Source: Macrothele yani
Lineage: Eukaryota > Arthropoda > Arachnida > Araneae > Macrothelidae
Assembly: GCA_039090855.1 (NCBI GenBank)
Contig: CM077023.1
Location: forward strand, 80,823,127-80,887,126
Length of the DNA stretch: 64,000 bases
Direction: 5' to 3'
Part shown: piece by piece, positions 35,830 through 45,270 of the stretch
How positions within the stretch are numbered: the stretch's first letter is position 1
How the letters are laid out: each line of letters opens with the position of its first letter
The notes under the pieces: model-generated
What the model saw: the letters and a program-made list of their open reading frames with translations, nothing else
The model's database searches: none
What the model was told of the DNA's origin: nothing
Made by a program: the position numbers and the translations under genes

Positions 35830-36602
35830 TGTTGTGATTTTTAGAGAGGTGGAAATATTAGATTAAATAGAACACGAACTCCCCAAATGCTCAGTACGCA
35901 GTAGAAAAAATACTTCTCTGCTATTCTTCATTCGTGGTAAAGAAATGTATGCTTAACAGTAAAAATAGAACAGATGACTTCATGCAAGCAATAATAAACT
36001 TTTATACAGACCTGAGTTGTGTCAGTAAAAAATTATGTTTAATGATAATATAAAAGGATGACAAGAAGATTATTCATTTGATGAAAGTACATCTGCAAGT
36101 TGATACACTATTAGTGGAACTGAAGATCAATCGAACATACGCCATGTTTACTGGCCATAAAAACACTTCAGTTCATCACGCACAAAACTCTTTGTAAGTA
36201 GACAGAATCTATGTAGAAACAGCATAAAGCGTTCTATAATTTGCAGATATTAAACATCTTGCAAAATAGTTCACGTTCCAATAAAAAAGGAGTAGTTCTA
36301 TTTTACAGAACATTGACGGAACTGAACGTCACAGACACCCTTTCTCACGCAAGCAAAGAAGGCAACAACAACAACACTGTTTTTAGTAGAAGGCTCAAGT
36401 CTCGACTTCACCTACGTCACAGATCACGTGAGAGTAAGATGCACGCGTCGTGACGTTTCAAGGTTGGCTACGTTAGTTACGTCACAGAGTTGCGACTGGC
36501 ACGTGGCAATTCCTTTTGGAGGGTTTTTAAGATTCCCGTCTGACGATCTGCGTTTTTTATTATTATTATTATTATTATTGCTGAGAGGCTGTGATTCCAA
36601 CA
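35830..36602 (-). repeat. Copia 3' LTR
   Basis: 773 bp, paired with 40638-41408. The pol stop codon lies 28 bp inside it. A TTA microsatellite (about 36559-36579) differs in length from the other LTR. Confidence 0.95.
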
Positions 36603-39313
36603 CTCCCACTCGATCCAATGGATTGGCATGTCAGCTGAAGACTGTCTCTCAATTTTTCAATTTTGGCTCTAGGCAATGGTTTAGTGAAGAGATCAGCTAA
36701 CATCTCACTAGTATGACAATATTTTAATGTCATGGTAGATGATTGGAGGTTTTTGATGAAATTATATTTAACATCAATGTGCTTGGTTCTAGCACTCGTT
36801 CCTTCATTCATCACCAATTTGATGCACGACATGTTGCCCTCGAACATGGTGGTTGGACTTTCTTGCTGGTAATGCAGGTCTTCCAGCAGTTGTCTTAACC
36901 AAATGAGTTTGTGCGATGCTTGAGCAAGGGCGATGTATTCGGCTTCTGTTGAAGACAATGCGATACAATTTTGCTTCTTACTTGCCCATGAGATGCAACT
37001 ATTCCCTAGTTTATATATATGCCCACTTGTTGATTTTCTATCTTTTGTGTCACTTGTGCAATCTGCATCTGCATAGCCTGTCAAAATTAGCTCTTCCTTA
37101 GCACTAAGCGATAGCTTCATGTTAGATGTGGCTTTAAGATATTGCAGTACCTTTTGTAGGGCTTTCCAGTCGTTAACTGTTGGGCTTTCTACTCTTCTGC
37201 CTAAAATTCCAATGGATGTAGCTATGTCAGGTCTAGTAACTGTAGATATATACAGCAGAGCTCCCACTGCTTCCCTATACTTCCTGTTGTCAGCAAATTC
37301 ATCTCCTTCTTTATTATTATTACGATAGAAGTCTGTACTCATAGGTATGTAACTCTTTTTCTGTTCAGATTCATCAAATCTTTTGATGATTTCTTCAATC
37401 TTGGCTGATTGATTTATTAAATAACTTCCATCCTTTTTTCTATCTATTTGTATTCCTAGGTAATGAATGACATGTCCTAAGTCTTTTATGTCAAAGATCT
37501 TAGCAAACATTTCTATATTTTTCTCCATGTCTTCTTTAATATCACATGCAACTAGAATGTCATCCACATAAACAATTATGTAGGAAATGCTGTCTTCATG
37601 CTTGCTAATAAAACAGCATGGATCAGCTTTACTTTGACTATATCCATTATTCTGTAATACTTCTGAGATTGTTTTGTTCCATATTCTAGCCCATTGTTTA
37701 AGACCATAGAGACTTTTATTTAATTTGCAAACTTTGTTTCTATGCTTAGGATCCTCATATCCTTCGGGCTGAATCATATAAATTTCTTCATCTAACTTGC
37801 CATAAAGATAGGCAGTTTTGATATCAATATGATTGACATACATCTTTCGATGAGCAGCAACTGTTAGAAGGGTACGAATGGTGCTATGTTTCACCACTGG
37901 AGAATATGTTGCTTCATAGTCTTGACCAGGTTTCTGATTGTAACTTTTTGCTACTAAACGGGCTTTATATCTGTTTATAGTACCATTTGCATGATACTTT
38001 ATCTTAAAAATCCATCTGGATCCTATGGCTTTCTTTGTTTTGGGAAGGTCCACTAGTTCCCAAGTGTTATTTTGATGAAGTGATTTCATTTCTTCATCTG
38101 TTGCCTTGATCCAATGTTCTTTTTCTACATCTGGAAGTTTTTGCATTTCCTTCCAGGTTTTGGGTTCAGTTTTAAACTCAGTCTTGGCTATGTATGCCAG
38201 TCTAGTTGGTGGTTTCCCTTTGGTTGATCTCGTGGATCTTCTTGGCTGTGTGACAACGCCTTCACTTTCTTCTATTTCACCAGACGAGTCTGATTGTTGA
38301 GGCAGGTTTTCCAGCTTTAGAAGAACATCATTATTTGGTTCTTTCTCTCTATCGTTATCACATCCAGTGATTTGTTGTTCACAGAATTTCACGCTTCTTG
38401 TGGAGATTACTCTTTTTGTTCCAGTTAGAAGGACTCTGTATCCTTTTATTCTTTCAGAATAGCCTAATAAAATTCCACTCTGTGAATGATCATCTAACTT
38501 TCTTTTAAGTTGTTTGGGTACATAGCAGTACACTTTACACCCAAACACTTTAATGTGCCCAATATATGGCTCACGACCATTCCATAATGCAAATGGAGTT
38601 TTCGCTGTTGCTCTGGTTGGCAATCTGTTTTGAAGATATACAGCTGTGCATAGGGCTTCTCCCCAATAACTATTATTCAGTCCCGCATCTAAGAGCATGG
38701 CTTTGCACATCTCCTGCAGATAGCGATTTTTGCGTTCTGCAACTCCGTTTTGGGGTGCTGAATATGGAACGCTTGTTTGGTGATCGATGCCTTCCTTGGC
38801 TAGAAATTCTTCGAATTCTAAGCTGGTATATTCACCTCCATTATCTGTGCGAATAGTTGTAGGCTTTTTCTCAAATTTGTTGCTTACAGATGAAATGTAT
38901 TCTTTAAATTTAGCTAGAGCTTCATTTTTGTGGGACAGCAAATAAACATATGTAAAACGCGAAAAATCATCGATAAAAGTAATGAAATAGCGTTTTCCTC
39001 CTGGTGTGGTTGATGGCATAGGACCACATATGTCTGAGTGCACCAGTTTCAATACTTCAGTAGATATATGTTCACTCATTTTTGGATATGGTTTCTCTGC
39101 TTGTTTGCTCTTAATACATTCTTCACAACTATCAATAGCTTTACAACCAGATAGTTTTATACCTTTCACCAGACCAAGTTTTTCCATTTGTTTTATGCTA
39201 TTTGTATTACTATGACCTAAACGTCTGTGCCATAAATTAATACAATTTTTATTTCTGCATTCTGTAGCTGTCTTAGCCACTTTATTTACAGTTATTGTCT
39301 GCAACTTATACAA
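36575..39313 (-). CDS. Copia Pol: integrase, reverse transcriptase, RNase H
   Basis: An open frame of 912 codons. Domain order by residue: the HHCC zinc finger of the GAG-pre-integrase region (LWHRRLGH about 27-34, CEECIKSK about 63-70); the integrase core with Asp94 (HSDICGP), Asp157 (RTDNGGEY) and Glu193 (VAERKNR); the reverse transcriptase about 420-660 with Asp497 (HIDIKTAYLYG) and YVDD at 582-585; and RNase H with Asp749 (GYADAD), Glu790 (SSTEAEY) and a terminal KHIDVKY. These residues look complete, so the polymerase part could be functional. The track begins at TTG, not ATG: this is the 3' part of a gag-pol frame, separated by a one-base phase change at a run of six T (plus strand 39318-39323). 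The product would copy and integrate the element. Confidence 0.95.
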   Translation of the reverse strand: MYKLQTITVNKVAKTATECRNKNCINLWHRRLGHSNTNSIKQMEKLGLVKGIKLSGCKAIDSCEECIKSKQAEKPYPKMSEHISTEVLKLVHSDICGPMPSTTPGGKRYFITFIDDFSRFTYVYLLSHKNEALAKFKEYISSVSNKFEKKPTTIRTDNGGEYTSLEFEEFLAKEGIDHQTSVPYSAPQNGVAERKNRYLQEMCKAMLLDAGLNNSYWGEALCTAVYLQNRLPTRATAKTPFALWNGREPYIGHIKVFGCKVYCYVPKQLKRKLDDHSQSGILLGYSERIKGYRVLLTGTKRVISTRSVKFCEQQITGCDNDREKEPNNDVLLKLENLPQQSDSSGEIEESEGVVTQPRRSTRSTKGKPPTRLAYIAKTEFKTEPKTWKEMQKLPDVEKEHWIKATDEEMKSLHQNNTWELVDLPKTKKAIGSRWIFKIKYHANGTINRYKARLVAKSYNQKPGQDYEATYSPVVKHSTIRTLLTVAAHRKMYVNHIDIKTAYLYGKLDEEIYMIQPEGYEDPKHRNKVCKLNKSLYGLKQWARIWNKTISEVLQNNGYSQSKADPCCFISKHEDSISYIIVYVDDILVACDIKEDMEKNIEMFAKIFDIKDLGHVIHYLGIQIDRKKDGSYLINQSAKIEEIIKRFDESEQKKSYIPMSTDFYRNNNKEGDEFADNRKYREAVGALLYISTVTRPDIATSIGILGRRVESPTVNDWKALQKVLQYLKATSNMKLSLSAKEELILTGYADADCTSDTKDRKSTSGHIYKLGNSCISWASKKQNCIALSSTEAEYIALAQASHKLIWLRQLLEDLHYQQESPTTMFEGNMSCIKLVMNEGTSARTKHIDVKYNFIKNLQSSTMTLKYCHTSEMLADLFTKPLPRAKIEKLRDSLQLTCQSIGSSGSVGITASQQ
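36603..36611 (-). other. Copia polypurine tract
   Basis: On the minus strand GAGTGGGAG directly abuts the 3' LTR. This is the expected site for plus-strand DNA priming. Confidence 0.6.
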
Positions 39314-39971
39314 ACCATTTTTTCTCTAGTATGCCTGTAGCAATGATTTGGTCATTATTCTGTATAATGCATTTGTTACCTTTAAAAATAACCTCATGAC
39401 CCTTACTACAGATGCTCTTTACTGAAAGTAAATTACTCTCAAGTTGTGGCACATACAAGACATCTCTAAGCTCTAAATCATGCATCTTCCCCGTTTCAAT
39501 TTTATAGTGAAGAAAACCAGTTCCTGTACCTTTAGATCTAATTTCTGAACCATTTGCAGTAGTTATAACATCTACTTTACTAGTGTCTAACGATGCGAAA
39601 AAATTTCGGTCGTTGGTCATGTGGCTTGTGGCTCCAGAATCAATAGACCATACATCATAGGTGTCGGTTTTATTTATTTCAGTTTTTAACAGGAATTTCT
39701 TATTTTGTTGTGCATTAGAGATATTTTTATTTTTCTTGTTACCAGGTACTTCATGTTTGGCTTGTTTAATTACTATATCACTCTTGTGGGACTTAGCATT
39801 TTTGTGCTCCTTATTTTTATTCTTATTCCAATGCCAACACTCATTTTTCAAATGATTAGGTTTCTTGCAAAAACCGCAAAATTTGTGCTCTTTATTTTTA
39901 TATTTGTTGGCTTGGTTTTTGACTTTAAGAACTTTGCTTGATGACGTGTTGTTGTCATACGACCTTTCCAT
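39306..39971 (-). pseudogene. Copia Gag nucleocapsid and protease segment
   Basis: An open segment of 221 codons lies between the gag stop at 39975-39977 and the phase change near 39318. Residues 32-45 form a CCHC zinc knuckle (C-x2-C-x4-H-x4-C), the RNA-binding motif of the nucleocapsid. A lysine- and asparagine-rich linker follows, then WSIDSGATSH around residues 108-117, the aspartic protease active site (DSGA). The tail has LSVKSICSKGHEVIF, typical of the region before the pre-integrase domain. It is one part of the original gag-pol polyprotein. The stop at its upstream edge and the phase change at its downstream edge separate it from its neighbours. Confidence 0.9.
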
Positions 39972-39974
39972 TCT

Positions 39975-40532
39975 TTAATTATACTCATCAATTAATTTAT
40001 TCTTAATAAGCTCAAGGGTTAATTCATTTTCTGGTCTTGCTTCAAGGGCAGTTACCAATGTATCATAGCTACTGGGTAAACTACACAATATAATAGCAGT
40101 AATGTGCGTATCTTTTATTTCTTCCCCTATTGCCCTGAGTTTATTATTGATTTCTAGTACTTTGTTTATGTGTTGCTGGATTGGTTTATGTCCGTCGTAC
40201 CTTACGCTGTAGAGCTTTCTAAGCAGATACAATTTACTTGTTAAATTTGTACGCTCATGAACACTTTTCTAAGCATTCCACATATCAACAGCTGATGCTT
40301 CATTTCTAATATGGATAATTTGATCATCTTGTACCGATAAAGAAATTATAGGCTGTGCCTGAGCGTCTTGTTTACGCCATGCATCAGTTCTTTTTACGTT
40401 ATTAACTTCACGAGAAATTAAGTGCCATAAATCTTCCTTAATAAAATACATTTGCATTTTATATTTCCACAGGTCATAATTTGTATCACTCAGTTTTTCA
40501 ATTGACAAAAACGAATTCGTTTGAGAATTCAT
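39975..40532 (-). pseudogene. Copia Gag, N-terminal part with an internal stop
   Basis: It starts at ATG 40530-40532, 106 bp after the 5' LTR. The reading NYDLWKYKMQMYF and DLWHLI matches the opening of Copia Gag (the DUF4219 and UBN2-type region). A stop codon at 40269-40271 interrupts it. The same phase continues with LRKLYSVRYDGHKPIQQHIN, LRAIGEEI and CSLPSSYDTLVTALEARPEN, which is the conserved UBN2 gag domain. It ends at the stop 39975-39977. Gag would form the particle, so this copy cannot do so without help. Confidence 0.92.
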
Positions 40533-40623
40533 TATTTACAATGTTCTTATTTTTTGTTAGCAAATCCAAATTTATTTTTCCTTATTCTACCATGAATGAG
40601 ATTTCAGTCTTCTAATCTTGTTA

Positions 40624-40637
40624 TCAGTCTCATAATC
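40624..40637 (-). other. Copia primer binding site, elongator tRNA-Met anticodon arm
   Basis: The plus strand reads TCAGTCTCATAATC, then TG of the LTR. This equals the anticodon arm of eukaryotic elongator tRNA-Met (anticodon CAT). The primer end would abut the LTR, as in the half-tRNA priming known for Drosophila copia, which uses initiator tRNA-Met. Confidence 0.75.
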
Positions 40638-41408
40638 TGTTGTGATTTTCAGAGAGGTGGAAATATTAGATTAAATAGAACACCAACTCCCCAAATGCTC
40701 GGTACGCAGCAGAAAAAATACTTCTCTGCTATTCTTCATTCTTGGTAAAGAAATGTAAGCTTAACAGTAAAAATAGAACAAATGACTTCGTGCAAGCAAT
40801 AATAAACTTTTATACAGACCTGAGTTGTGGCAGTAAAAAATTATATTTAATGATAATATAAAAGGATGACAAGAAGATTATTCATTTGATGAAAGTAAAT
40901 CTGCAAGTTGATACACTATTAGTGGAACTGAAGATCAATCGAACATACGCCATGTTCACTGGCCATAAAAACACTTCAGTTCATCACGCACAAAACTCTT
41001 TGTAAGTAGACAGAATTTATGTAGAAACAGCATAAAGCGTTCTATAATTTGCAGATATTAAACATCTTGCAAAATAGTTCTCGTTCCAATAAAAAAGGAG
41101 TAGTTCTATTTTACAGAACATAGACGGAACGGAACGTCACAGACACCCTTTCTCGCGCAAGCAAAGCAGGCAACAACAACAACACTGTTTTTAGAAGAAG
41201 GCTCAAGTCTCGACTTCACCTACGTCACAGATCACGTGAGAGTAAGATGCACGCGTCGTGACGTTTCAAGGTTGGCTACGTGTAGTTACGTCACAGAGTT
41301 GCACCTGGCACGTGGCAATTCATTTTGGAGCGTTTTTAAGATTCCCGTCTGACGATCTGCGTTTTTTTTTTTTATTATTATTATTGCTGAGAGGCTGTGA
41401 TTCCAACA
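40638..41408 (-). repeat. Copia 5' LTR
   Basis: 771 bp, the promoter-bearing LTR for the minus-strand element. Ends TGTTG/CAACA. About 96-97% identical to the 3' LTR. Confidence 0.95.
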
Positions 41409-41786
41409 GTTATCAGTGAATTGAAGCTCATTTCAAAACACCTAAAATGCTTTGATTATATCTGCTTTAGTTGGTTTTGATTCACATTTGCCATATTCAC
41501 CTTCAGAGTCATGAGTGATCTCGAAACTTTTCTCAACACTCTGTTGGATATCCTCGTCACTATGACATCCTTTTCAGTATGACGATCAGCAATAGCAACT
41601 CCTTATCAGTTTCGAGTACAACAAATGGAAACAAAATGAAAGTAACTTCTACGAAGGACTTCGTTAAATAAAAAATCAGTAAGGTAGTGTCAAACTCATG
41701 TTAGCAAAGTTACAAAATTCCTTCATAAATTTCGTCAACTAGAGAAATTCGCTAAAAAGAGCTGCATCAGATAGAGGTTCCACAGT

Positions 41787-41952
41787 ACGTGACGTGCCTG
41801 CCCCGCAGGACGACCATGAGATAAAGGCAGATAGCAGTTGGAGCATATCCCAGTGTAGTATAGTGGATAGCACTCGGAGCCCCGGAGGTGAGAGTTAGGA
41901 GTTCAAATCACTCCCCTGGCATAAAACTCATGGATAAATTTACTTCGTTATA
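41787..41952 (+). mobile_element. Solo LTR of the tRNA-bearing TRIM family, 5'-truncated
   Basis: The backbone words GTGACGTGCCTGCC, AGGACG, ATAAAGGCAGATAG and ATAAATTTACTTCGTTATA line up one by one with the LTR at 56433-56612. The first 20 or so bases of the LTR are missing or too diverged. No primer site follows and no purine tract precedes it, so it is a solo LTR. Confidence 0.8.
41848..41921 (+). other. tRNA-like core of the solo LTR
   Basis: Seventy-four nucleotides. The T arm is perfect (GGAGT, TTCAAATC, ACTCC). The A-box-like part reads TAGTATAGTGG, and the acceptor ends TCCCAGT and CCTGGCA pair at about 5 of 7 positions. The loop region holds CCCCGGA. Its sequence is very different from the tRNA-like core at 56511. 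Confidence 0.65.
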
Positions 41953-42898
41953 AGTACGTAAATGTTTCGCTTGTCCTAAGAAGCAAATGATTTCAACTAT
42001 CCAATGCATAAAAACGGGTAAAACTAAGAGCAATAAGTCTGCATTTGTAATTCATGTACTTTCGTAATAATAGTTGTGCTCCAGCTATTTGTATCTTCTT
42101 GGTGTCTCATTGCTTTCTGTTTGGTAAAACTGTGGCATATCTACGTCACAGCTGCGTGCATGATAAAAAAAAACTGTGTAACCAGTAACGCTTAGCTTAT
42201 CTATACAACTTATACAACTGGCATTCGTGGAATGGTTGTATTTGTGTACAGTTGTACACACCGTACAGTACAAGTAAACAGATGTAGCACACAACTTCTA
42301 CTGGTATGTAAGTTTTTTTGTTTTTGTTTTTTAAGTAAGGAAAAAGTAAGATTTAAAAAGAAAAACATTTTTTCAGAACTTTGGAATGCCTTGTCATTTA
42401 TTTTTCGGGCAAGTATACTAGCATTATGGAGGTAAGTACGATTTTATTTTACATTTTTTCGTCCCCTGAAATATGTTATTTCTTCTTTACCACCGTTGTT
42501 TCTTTTCCTTGGAAGTGTATGAAGCAGAAGATCAAACGAGCTGTTTTAGCTTCAAGTAACCTAAAAGACACATGGAAAACAAAATTTTTGACAGAAGAGT
42601 TTCGAATCAATACCATATAGCCTTATGATCTTACAAACTACACCGCTTACTGACTGAGCCTTACAACTCTAGAAACATATAATTTTGTTTCTTAAAATTT
42701 CTGCGAAAAATGATATGAGAAATATGCCTAGGTGAACTAATCATTCACTTGAAATTTGAATTTCGTCTGAATAGCGTAAGATCTTTCACATTATTTAAGA
42801 TTCGGTGTATCAGTGGTAATATACAGAGGTTTAGCAAAATAATGGAAACACTGTTTGTGGAGGACTTTTCAGGTAGTAAAAACATTCGTGCTGTAAAT
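41953..42898. other. Unannotated AT-rich stretch
   Basis: Nothing recognised. Confidence 0.4.
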
Positions 42899-43700
42899 CA
42901 ATTGAAGTACAAATATTCTGCCGTAGGTGCACGATAAAAAAGGTTCAGAGTTGGGAGGAAAAAGTAAAATCTTTAATAATAATGACTTAGTTACAAATTT
43001 AAAAACACCATGAGATCTTTCGTGGCTGCTAAAACCACATCATCAGATGGAAAGACCTGAGTGCTCGAAATCAGACAGTTAAATACAAGATACATAACAG
43101 GTCGTTACCATTCAGCATAAGTAAAAATACCTGAGTTACAAATAAAATGACGCTGCCACAGTAAGGCAGCGTCATTTACTTGTAACTCGGTATGAAGTAT
43201 GAGATGCCTGGTCAATAAGAATTCAAACTCTCCCATTTGGAATGCGACTACCATCCTTACTGTTCCGGCCTCCAGGATTTTAGTGCTACTCACCGAAAGT
43301 TTGTATATTTTTCATAATTATTATAATAATTGTAATATGAACTTCCTACCTTCTTACATCAACCATGGAAATTATTATTTAACAACAGACCTGAATGAAC
43401 TTTAAATTATGCCTCGTACTTCATACTTATTGCCGTACTGTGGCAGCGTCATGCTACTTGTAACTCAGGTAGTTTTACTTAGGCTGAATAGCAACGACCT
43501 GTTATGTATCTTGTATTTAACTGTCGGATTTCGAGCACTCAGGCCTTTCCATCTGATGATGTGGTTGTAGCAGCCACAAAAGATCTCTTGCTGTTTTGAA
43601 CTTTTTAACTAAGTGATTATTATTAAAGATTTTACTTTTTCCACCCAACTCTCAACCTTTTTTATCGTGCACCTACGGCAGAATACCTGTACTTCAATTG
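42899..43700. mobile_element. 802-bp foldback element
   Basis: It begins CAATTGAAGTAC and ends GTACTTCAATTG. Arms of roughly 300 bp (to about 43214 and from about 43405) are reverse complements with scattered differences, around a loop of about 190 bp. It has no coding capacity and no clear target duplication. The left arm contains an extra hairpin (43133-43188) that the right arm lacks. Confidence 0.8.
43133..43188. repeat. Hairpin insertion in the left arm of the foldback
   Basis: Arms of 24-25 nt with one mismatch and one gap, loop ACAGTAA. The right arm of the foldback has a single unduplicated version near 43435-43470. Confidence 0.8.
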
Positions 43701-43898
43701 GAGAACTTTTCATTAATAAGCTGTCAGCCAGCCTCTAGCTTTCAGAGCAATTCTACTTGAAATAGATTTATACAAGTCATGTACATACGATAATGGAATT
43801 TAGGACTATTCTTCCTGTAAAATATGTCCCAACTGTGCCAGTGATGTTAGAGGTGGAAAGTGTGATCTGACTTTTCGCTCCATATATATATATATTTG

Positions 43899-44097
43899 AT
43901 TGGAGGTTTAACGACCACTGTGAGCAACTCAATGGGCTATAAGCAGTCACCCGTCCCTAATTTAGGGTCACTGGTTTCAGGGCAACGGGAGAGCCAGTGC
44001 CGTAAGACAAACACAGCATCCATGCCTCGAAAACCGGACCTCTTTCGGACGAATGATCAGAGGCCATCACTTAGACCACTGCGCCACCGGGCGCGGC
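43899..44097 (-). mobile_element. SINE family A, full length
   Basis: On the minus strand the head CGCGCCCGGTGGCGCAGTGG and the whole body to GGTCGTTAAACCTCCAA are present. It abuts the truncated Tc1 relic at 44098. Confidence 0.85.
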
Positions 44098-44830
44098 ACT
44101 CCAGATATAGCCACAAATGTTCAATAACATTAAGATCTGAAGATTGATGTTTATAGGAAAGCCACTGTACCCCACCCACATGCTCTGCAAACCATAGCTT
44201 GACACATTTTGCACAATGCGCTGGTGCATTATCGGCTTGAAACCAAGGGAAACAATGCCTGCAACATTGAGTCCAGGTGGTCCCCATGCAAGAATGGATA
44301 TTGCAGATGTGACACCACTCTGAAAAATATACAGTGGCCCTAAGGAATACTATGATATGAGACCCACAGCATCAGAGATCCACCTCCATGCTTTACAGTC
44401 AGAATAAAACAGTCAGGGTGGTACGCTTCTGCAGGTTTTCTTCAGACGTACATTCCACCAGTGGTGAAAAACAATGTGAAGCACGATTCATCAGACTAGA
44501 TGACACATCAAATCTCTAGAATCCCAATTTTTATGTGCTCTGCACCACTTTACACGTTTTGTTGCATTGATGTTGGTAATCTGAGTTTGTGGATTGCAGC
44601 AGGGCCATAAATACCAGCACGACGGAGTTCCCGACGAAATGTTATGACGGAAACGGGATCATTCCGACCGGTGTCCAACTGTGCTGTTTCTTGCGGTACT
44701 GTGGTCTTGCGCTTCTGTTGCGCAGTCCGTGCCAACGTTCGCCTATCACTATTGCACATCTTCGTATGGCGTCCACAATTTGCACATTTGGAGGCAACGC
44801 CGTGTCCCTTTTGATAGGTAGTCATAATCA
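44098..44830 (-). pseudogene. Tc1-like transposase relic (classical Tc1 group)
   Basis: Minus-strand motifs run from right to left. The first is an N-terminal part with TLARTAQQKRKTTVPQET. FRRELRRAGIYGPAA and SDESCFTLF (first Asp) follow, then KPAEAYHPDC and TVKHGGGSLMLW. A later shifted FQADNAPAH gives the second Asp, and LNVIEHLW gives the third residue, Glu. This GIYGRAA / VKHGGGSVMVW pattern marks the classical Tc1 group shared with vertebrate elements, different from the other Tc1 copies here. Several stops and frame changes. The 3' end is cut by the SINE at 43899-44097. Confidence 0.88.
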
Positions 44831-45124
44831 TCGATACAGTTCCTCGTGATACAGCTATATTTCTGCCATTTAATTTACAAAGAGCGTTTCCAAGCTTTAA
44901 AACATGCGGCGAATCTCATGGTTTACCTTTTTCACATTTTCCTACCTGCAGTTGTAGAAAGAGGTGATATCTCCTACCCGTCTGAACTCTTTAAGTGTGC
45001 CCTCAAAAAATTTAGAAAAGTCAGCGGTCTTGGACTGACTACGATAATGCATTGATGAATTTTGCAAATCACATAGCTTTGCAATAATAGAACGTTTCTA
45101 TATATACATACGTCATCAACAACA
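44831..45124. other. Unannotated stretch
   Basis: Nothing recognised. Confidence 0.35.
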
Positions 45125-45270
45125 TCAGCCACTATCAAATCACTGCTGGACGAATTTCTCTCCAAGTTTCTTCCACAACTTCCTGTTTTGAGAAGTCTCC
45201 TCTATGTCACTCCAGTATGCTATCAAATTTCATCCACCCGTCACTCACGTTGTCTTCTTCTGGGTCTTTT
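45125..45270 (-). pseudogene. LINE ORF2 C-terminal fragment
   Basis: On the minus strand the reading SQNRKLWKKLGEKFVQQ followed by a stop matches the last residues of a widespread animal non-LTR retrotransposon ORF2 (R-x-x-W-x-x-L-x-E-x-F-V-Q-Q). The upstream part, equivalent to a GRPRTRWIDD-like motif, is blurred. Only the 3' end is present, as usual for a 5'-truncated LINE insertion. Confidence 0.55.

Larger units (their letters stand above)
35830..41408 (-). mobile_element. Full-length Copia (Ty1/copia) LTR retrotransposon
   Basis: The 5579-bp element on the minus strand is flanked by a perfect 5-bp target duplication GTTAT (35825-35829 and 41409-41413). LTRs of 773 and 771 bp start TGTTG and end CAACA. 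By eye they differ at roughly 25-30 positions plus a microsatellite length change (about 3-4%), so the insertion is fairly young. In element order come the 5' LTR (40638-41408), a primer site, gag, protease, integrase, reverse transcriptase, RNase H, a purine tract and the 3' LTR. Integrase before reverse transcriptase is the Copia order. gag is broken and the pol frame is open. Confidence 0.97.

Noticed and set aside
43010..43070. CTGATGA ... stem ... GAAA on the minus strand, resembling a hammerhead ribozyme core
   Set aside because: The internal stem fits, but there is an extra unpaired T after CTGATGA, no matching strand for stem III and no placed cleavage site. The other foldback arm also has AAAA in place of GAAA. 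Infernal with the Rfam hammerhead models would decide.
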